A DNA stretch of 64,000 nt from NORP259 sp041398705 (GTDB lineage: Bacteria > Planctomycetota > UBA1135 > GCA-002686595): NCBI GenBank assembly GCA_041398705.1, contig JAWKUI010000002.1, positions 310,001-374,000 of the forward strand, read 5' to 3'. How positions within the stretch are numbered: the stretch's first letter is position 1; each line of letters begins with the position of its first letter. Below, in pieces: positions 61,077-64,000 of the stretch. The notes below the pieces were generated by a model that saw only the letters and a program-made list of their open reading frames with translations, had not been told where the DNA came from and did not search any database. The position numbers and the translations under genes are program-made.

Positions 61077-62621
61077 TCAGCGGCCCTTGGGCAACCAGTT
61101 CAAGAACGCGCCTTCGAGGCTGCTGTTCGCCTTGAGTTCGCCATCGCTCAGCGGCAAGCCGTAGTGCTGCTGGAAGATGGCCTCGAAGACCGGCTTGGGC
61201 GCCTCCTCAAGGATGCCTCCCCCATCGGCGACCTTCGTGTTGGCGAGGGTGCGCAGCAGGTCCGCGAAACGTTGTTGGGCTTCGATCGGCTTCTTGCCCA
61301 CCGCGTAGTTGCGCAGCCAATAGAGGAAACCGGAAGAGTAGCTGCGGGCGAATTCGAGGCGATCGCCGAGGTAGTCGGCGGGCAGTTTGCCCAGCGCGCT
61401 GCCCTGGGGCCCAAGCACCGGAGCCGCCGTGACCATCGACGCGGTCTCCTCGTCGTTCTTGATCTGGAAGTAGCGCACCTTGTCGACGCGGTCCTTGCGG
61501 GAAACCGCGTCGCGGCCGTTCTTCTGGCTGTCTTTCAGGGCGTTCAGGAAGTGGTCCTTGCCCTGCTTGTCCCGCCAACGGCTATCGGCCAGGTTCGCCG
61601 GCAACACGCCGCCCTCGGAAAGGCCCCCCGGCACGAACTGCTCGCGCGCTTCCTTGCGCCGCTCGCGCAGGTCCCCGTCGACGCGCGTGTTGCACTCGTC
61701 GAATTGCTGAACCACGAGGTTGATGCTGAGCCCGCCCGCCACCGTCGGCGGCACGTTGCCCCCGAAGTAGTTGTCGATCAGACCCAGGGCCGCCAACTGG
61801 CAGAATTGCTGCTCGAGTCCGTTCGAAACCTTGCCATCCATCTGCGTGCCTTTCTGGTAGTTGGTGGCACTGGGGTTGGGGTTCGAGAACTTCGTCGCGA
61901 GGATGCGCCAGTCGTTGAAGTAGAAGTTGGTCCACGTCAGCACGCCCATGTTCCAGAACTGGTCGCGCGAATGGTCGAGGGCCCAACCCGCGAGGGCGAT
62001 GTACTGCACGAAACGCGCCCGGTCGGGCACCAGGATCAGGTGTTCGGGCGCAGCCTTGCGGCCGAGCTGCAACCCCCCGTCGGTCTGCATGAACTCCGCC
62101 AACGCACGGTACTGGTCCAGGTCGGCACTCTCGACGGTCAGGATGGTCCACAGGTCGAGCGGACCATCGTCCGGTTTGTCCTCGGCGCCGCCGGGGGTCA
62201 TCGGGCGGCTGGCCGCTTCGACGATCGGTCCGAACTGGGCGGTGTGCAGGTAGTTCGCCAGGTGACGGGCGACCGTGGCCTGGGGGTGTGGGGCTTTCTC
62301 GGACGGATGGGTCCAGTCGAGCCAATCCGCTTGCAGGCCGGCCAGGGTCGCCGCCACGCGGAAGAAGCGCGCCGTATCTTCCTTGTCGCCGAAGTCGGAG
62401 CGCTCCATGTACATGTCGAACAGGCCGACTTCGAGGTGCGCATAGCCGCGGCCGCAGAAGGTGTCGAAGCGGAAGTCGACCGGCTTCGTGTCCCCGCGGC
62501 CATGGCGGTCGAGCAATTGCTGCGACAGGGAGGCGAAATCGAGGTTCTGGGGGGCGGCCGAAGCGCGCGGAGCACCGGCCAACAGGCCGCAGGCAAGGAA
62601 CAGGGAGGATACGAATCGCAT
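61077..62621 (-). CDS. Exported protein of unknown function
   Basis: The 514-aa protein has a signal peptide (MRFVSSLFLACGLLAGAPRASA). The mature part is mainly helical, with Trp-rich and Asp-rich segments (LDWTHPSEKAPHPQATVARH, QFWNMGVLTWTNFYFNDWRI) and a C-terminus ending in ANSSLEGAFLNWLPKGR. No enzyme motif or membrane helix is seen. It may be periplasmic or secreted. The ATG at 62621 is divergent from the PhoX-like gene. I do not recognise the family; related proteins are annotated only as hypothetical. Confidence 0.77.
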   Translation of the reverse strand: MRFVSSLFLACGLLAGAPRASAAPQNLDFASLSQQLLDRHGRGDTKPVDFRFDTFCGRGYAHLEVGLFDMYMERSDFGDKEDTARFFRVAATLAGLQADWLDWTHPSEKAPHPQATVARHLANYLHTAQFGPIVEAASRPMTPGGAEDKPDDGPLDLWTILTVESADLDQYRALAEFMQTDGGLQLGRKAAPEHLILVPDRARFVQYIALAGWALDHSRDQFWNMGVLTWTNFYFNDWRILATKFSNPNPSATNYQKGTQMDGKVSNGLEQQFCQLAALGLIDNYFGGNVPPTVAGGLSINLVVQQFDECNTRVDGDLRERRKEAREQFVPGGLSEGGVLPANLADSRWRDKQGKDHFLNALKDSQKNGRDAVSRKDRVDKVRYFQIKNDEETASMVTAAPVLGPQGSALGKLPADYLGDRLEFARSYSSGFLYWLRNYAVGKKPIEAQQRFADLLRTLANTKVADGGGILEEAPKPVFEAIFQQHYGLPLSDGELKANSSLEGAFLNWLPKGR

Positions 62622-62681
62622 GGGAATCGGGCTGATTTCTGGAACTCACTTAAAACCGCGCTCAGCCCGCGTCATTGCGCT

Positions 62682-62695
62682 ATTTTTCGAAAAAT
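62682..62695. promoter_or_regulatory. AT-rich 14-bp palindrome, possible operator
   Basis: ATTTTTCGAAAAAT is a perfect palindrome in the 254-bp divergent region between the exported-protein gene and the PhoX-like gene. It is 61 bp upstream of the exported-protein start and stands out in the GC-rich background. It may bind a dimeric regulator. This is inference. Confidence 0.4.
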
Positions 62696-62875
62696 CTGCG
62701 TATTTGTTTCCGGGAGAAGGGTTTGCGGCCGCGCGCCTGAATTCGCAGGGCGTTGATGGCAGCACAAGAGGGACTTTGCATGGCTGCGGAGGATGCGCGG
62801 CGCCTGGACGAAGCTCCGGGCTGTTCCCCAACCGCCGCCGGGCCCCATGCCCTGGGCGGCCCTCCTACCGCAAAC

Positions 62876-64000
62876 ATGAAGCACACCCTCCCCCTTCTGG
62901 CCGCCCTCGTGGCCGCCGGCGCCCAATCCCAGGCCCTGGCCCAGACCCGTCAGATCGTCCCCCCCGCCCAGAACCTGGTCAGCCAGCCGAACCCCCTGGC
63001 CCAGGCCCTGCTCACCGATGAGGACTCGATGATGGGCACCACCACCGCGGCGACGAACGCGGGCTGGACCGCCACCCCGCTGCTCACCGTCAGCGAGTCG
63101 GTGGCCGGGTACCAGCCGGTCGGCCTGTTCGACGGCCTCGGCGCCTTCCCGATGGGCGGCAAGCGCGCCCGCATCCTCGTCAACCATGAGCTCGGCGCGG
63201 GCTCGGGTGCCCCGTACACCCTGGCCAACGGCACGACCCTGACCGGCGCGCGCATGAGCCAGTTCGTGGTGCGCCGTCACAAGCAAGGCCACGGCCACCA
63301 CCACGGCGGCGGTGCGAACCAAAGCCAGTGGCGCACCTCGGTGCAGAGCGGCGGCCTCGCCTTCGACACGATCTATGACCGCGCTGGCGTCATCGTGACC
63401 GACCCGGCCCAGATCAACGAAACCGGCAATGCCATCGACGGCTTCTCGCGTTTCTGCTCCGCCACTTCGGTGCTCGGCGGCACGTACGGCTTCTTCGACG
63501 ACATCTTCTTCACCGGCGAAGAGAGCAGCGTGCCGTTCCACCCGCACGGCGGCAGCATCTGGGCCCTGGACGTGGACCACGAGACCCTCTGGGCCGTGCC
63601 CGCCCTGGGCCGCGGCGCGTGGGAGAACGTCTGCCCTCTGAGCACCGGAAACCCGGACACCGTTGCGTTGCTGTGCGGCGATGACACCTCGGGCGCGCCC
63701 CTGTACCTGTACGTCGGCCAGAAGAACGCGATCGGGGACGCCAGCTTCCTCGACCGCAACGGCCTCGCGGTCGGCACCGTGTACGCCTGGCGCGCCACCA
63801 GCGGCGACCTGGATCCGGAGTCCTTCCACGGAGTGAACCAGGCCCGCAGCGGCGAATGGGTCGAACTGGAGAACCAGAACGTCGGCCTGGCGGGCACTGC
63901 TGGCTACGACGCGCAAGGGTATGCCAACAGCGACACGCTGCAGGCCCAGGCTGATAGCTTCGGCTGCTTCTCCTTCTCCCGCCCGGAAGACCTCTCGGTC
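62876..64000 (+). CDS. PhoX-family secreted protein (3' truncated)
   Basis: The frame is open to the window end: 375 codons are present and the rest lies beyond. A signal peptide leads (MKHTLPLLAALVAAGAQSQA). PhoX/DUF839 features are NHELGAGSGAPYT, FTGEESSVPFHPHGGSIWAL and FSRPEDLS, the acidic sites that in PhoX bind iron and calcium. PhoX enzymes are exported alkaline phosphatases, but many DUF839 proteins have unknown substrates, and the catalytic part cannot be checked fully here. The His-rich patch HGHHHGG is unusual and may bind metal. The ATG at 62876 gives the signal peptide. Confidence 0.85.
   Translation, partial: MKHTLPLLAALVAAGAQSQALAQTRQIVPPAQNLVSQPNPLAQALLTDEDSMMGTTTAATNAGWTATPLLTVSESVAGYQPVGLFDGLGAFPMGGKRARILVNHELGAGSGAPYTLANGTTLTGARMSQFVVRRHKQGHGHHHGGGANQSQWRTSVQSGGLAFDTIYDRAGVIVTDPAQINETGNAIDGFSRFCSATSVLGGTYGFFDDIFFTGEESSVPFHPHGGSIWALDVDHETLWAVPALGRGAWENVCPLSTGNPDTVALLCGDDTSGAPLYLYVGQKNAIGDASFLDRNGLAVGTVYAWRATSGDLDPESFHGVNQARSGEWVELENQNVGLAGTAGYDAQGYANSDTLQAQADSFGCFSFSRPEDLSV

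Overview
The window is a GC-rich, gene-dense stretch of a Gram-negative bacterial chromosome. It has lipoboxes, LPS-export and lipid A genes, MurJ and an AddAB-type helicase-nuclease, and no phage, insertion sequence or CRISPR array was seen. Several families fit Planctomycetota, perhaps a deep-branching lineage: a YdjY-domain secreted protein, many small secreted proteins and lipoproteins, an ECF sigma/TPR cassette, sulfotransferases, and HEAT and TPR proteins of unknown role. That placement is inference; no rRNA gene is present. Genes are tightly packed, with frequent ATGA, GTGA or TGATG stop-start overlaps that define operons and fix several start codons.

Layout. 0-14 kb: a truncated aromatic-rich TPR protein, a galactokinase-like GHMP kinase, an epimerase/sensor-kinase pair (the kinase carries an apparent 1-nt frameshift), and envelope genes (GT9 glycosyltransferase, TPR lipoprotein, LptF/G permease, WaaP-like kinase, LpxL-like acyltransferase), then glpK. 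14-16.7 kb: a coupled cassette of ECF sigma factor, TPR protein and exported protein. 16.8-25 kb: queG, a zinc-ribbon protein, a 17-bp tandem repeat array, a ThiE-like gene, an operon of two unfamiliar proteins plus queA, and fabI. 25-37.5 kb: arsJ, murJ, an ATP-pyrophosphatase, an FKBP protein, a DNA methyltransferase, a very long imperfect inverted repeat abutting an inositol-phosphate synthase gene, and a coupled membrane-protein/YdjY pair.

37.7-46.2 kb is a surface-glycan cluster: a methyltransferase and two GT2 enzymes on the + strand face a minus-strand run of thyX, sulfotransferase, CelD-like acetyltransferase (with a second apparent 1-nt frameshift), sulfotransferase, DegT aminotransferase and GT2. 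46.3-51 kb holds a HEAT-like protein, NnrD and an asparaginase in an overlapping operon. 51-54 kb has a DUF151 nuclease, a membrane glycosyltransferase, tRNA-Ser(UGA), a DoxX protein and an SDR. 55-61 kb is an AddA/AddB pair. The right end has a secreted protein of unknown function and a truncated PhoX-family protein.

The points most worth following up are: the 71-bp-arm inverted repeat at 34074-34231; the sigma54-activator-like protein without a nucleotide-binding loop in the queA operon; the two homopolymer frameshifts that each fuse a gene to its neighbour; the unusual ThyX signature; and the ECF/TPR/exported-protein cassette.
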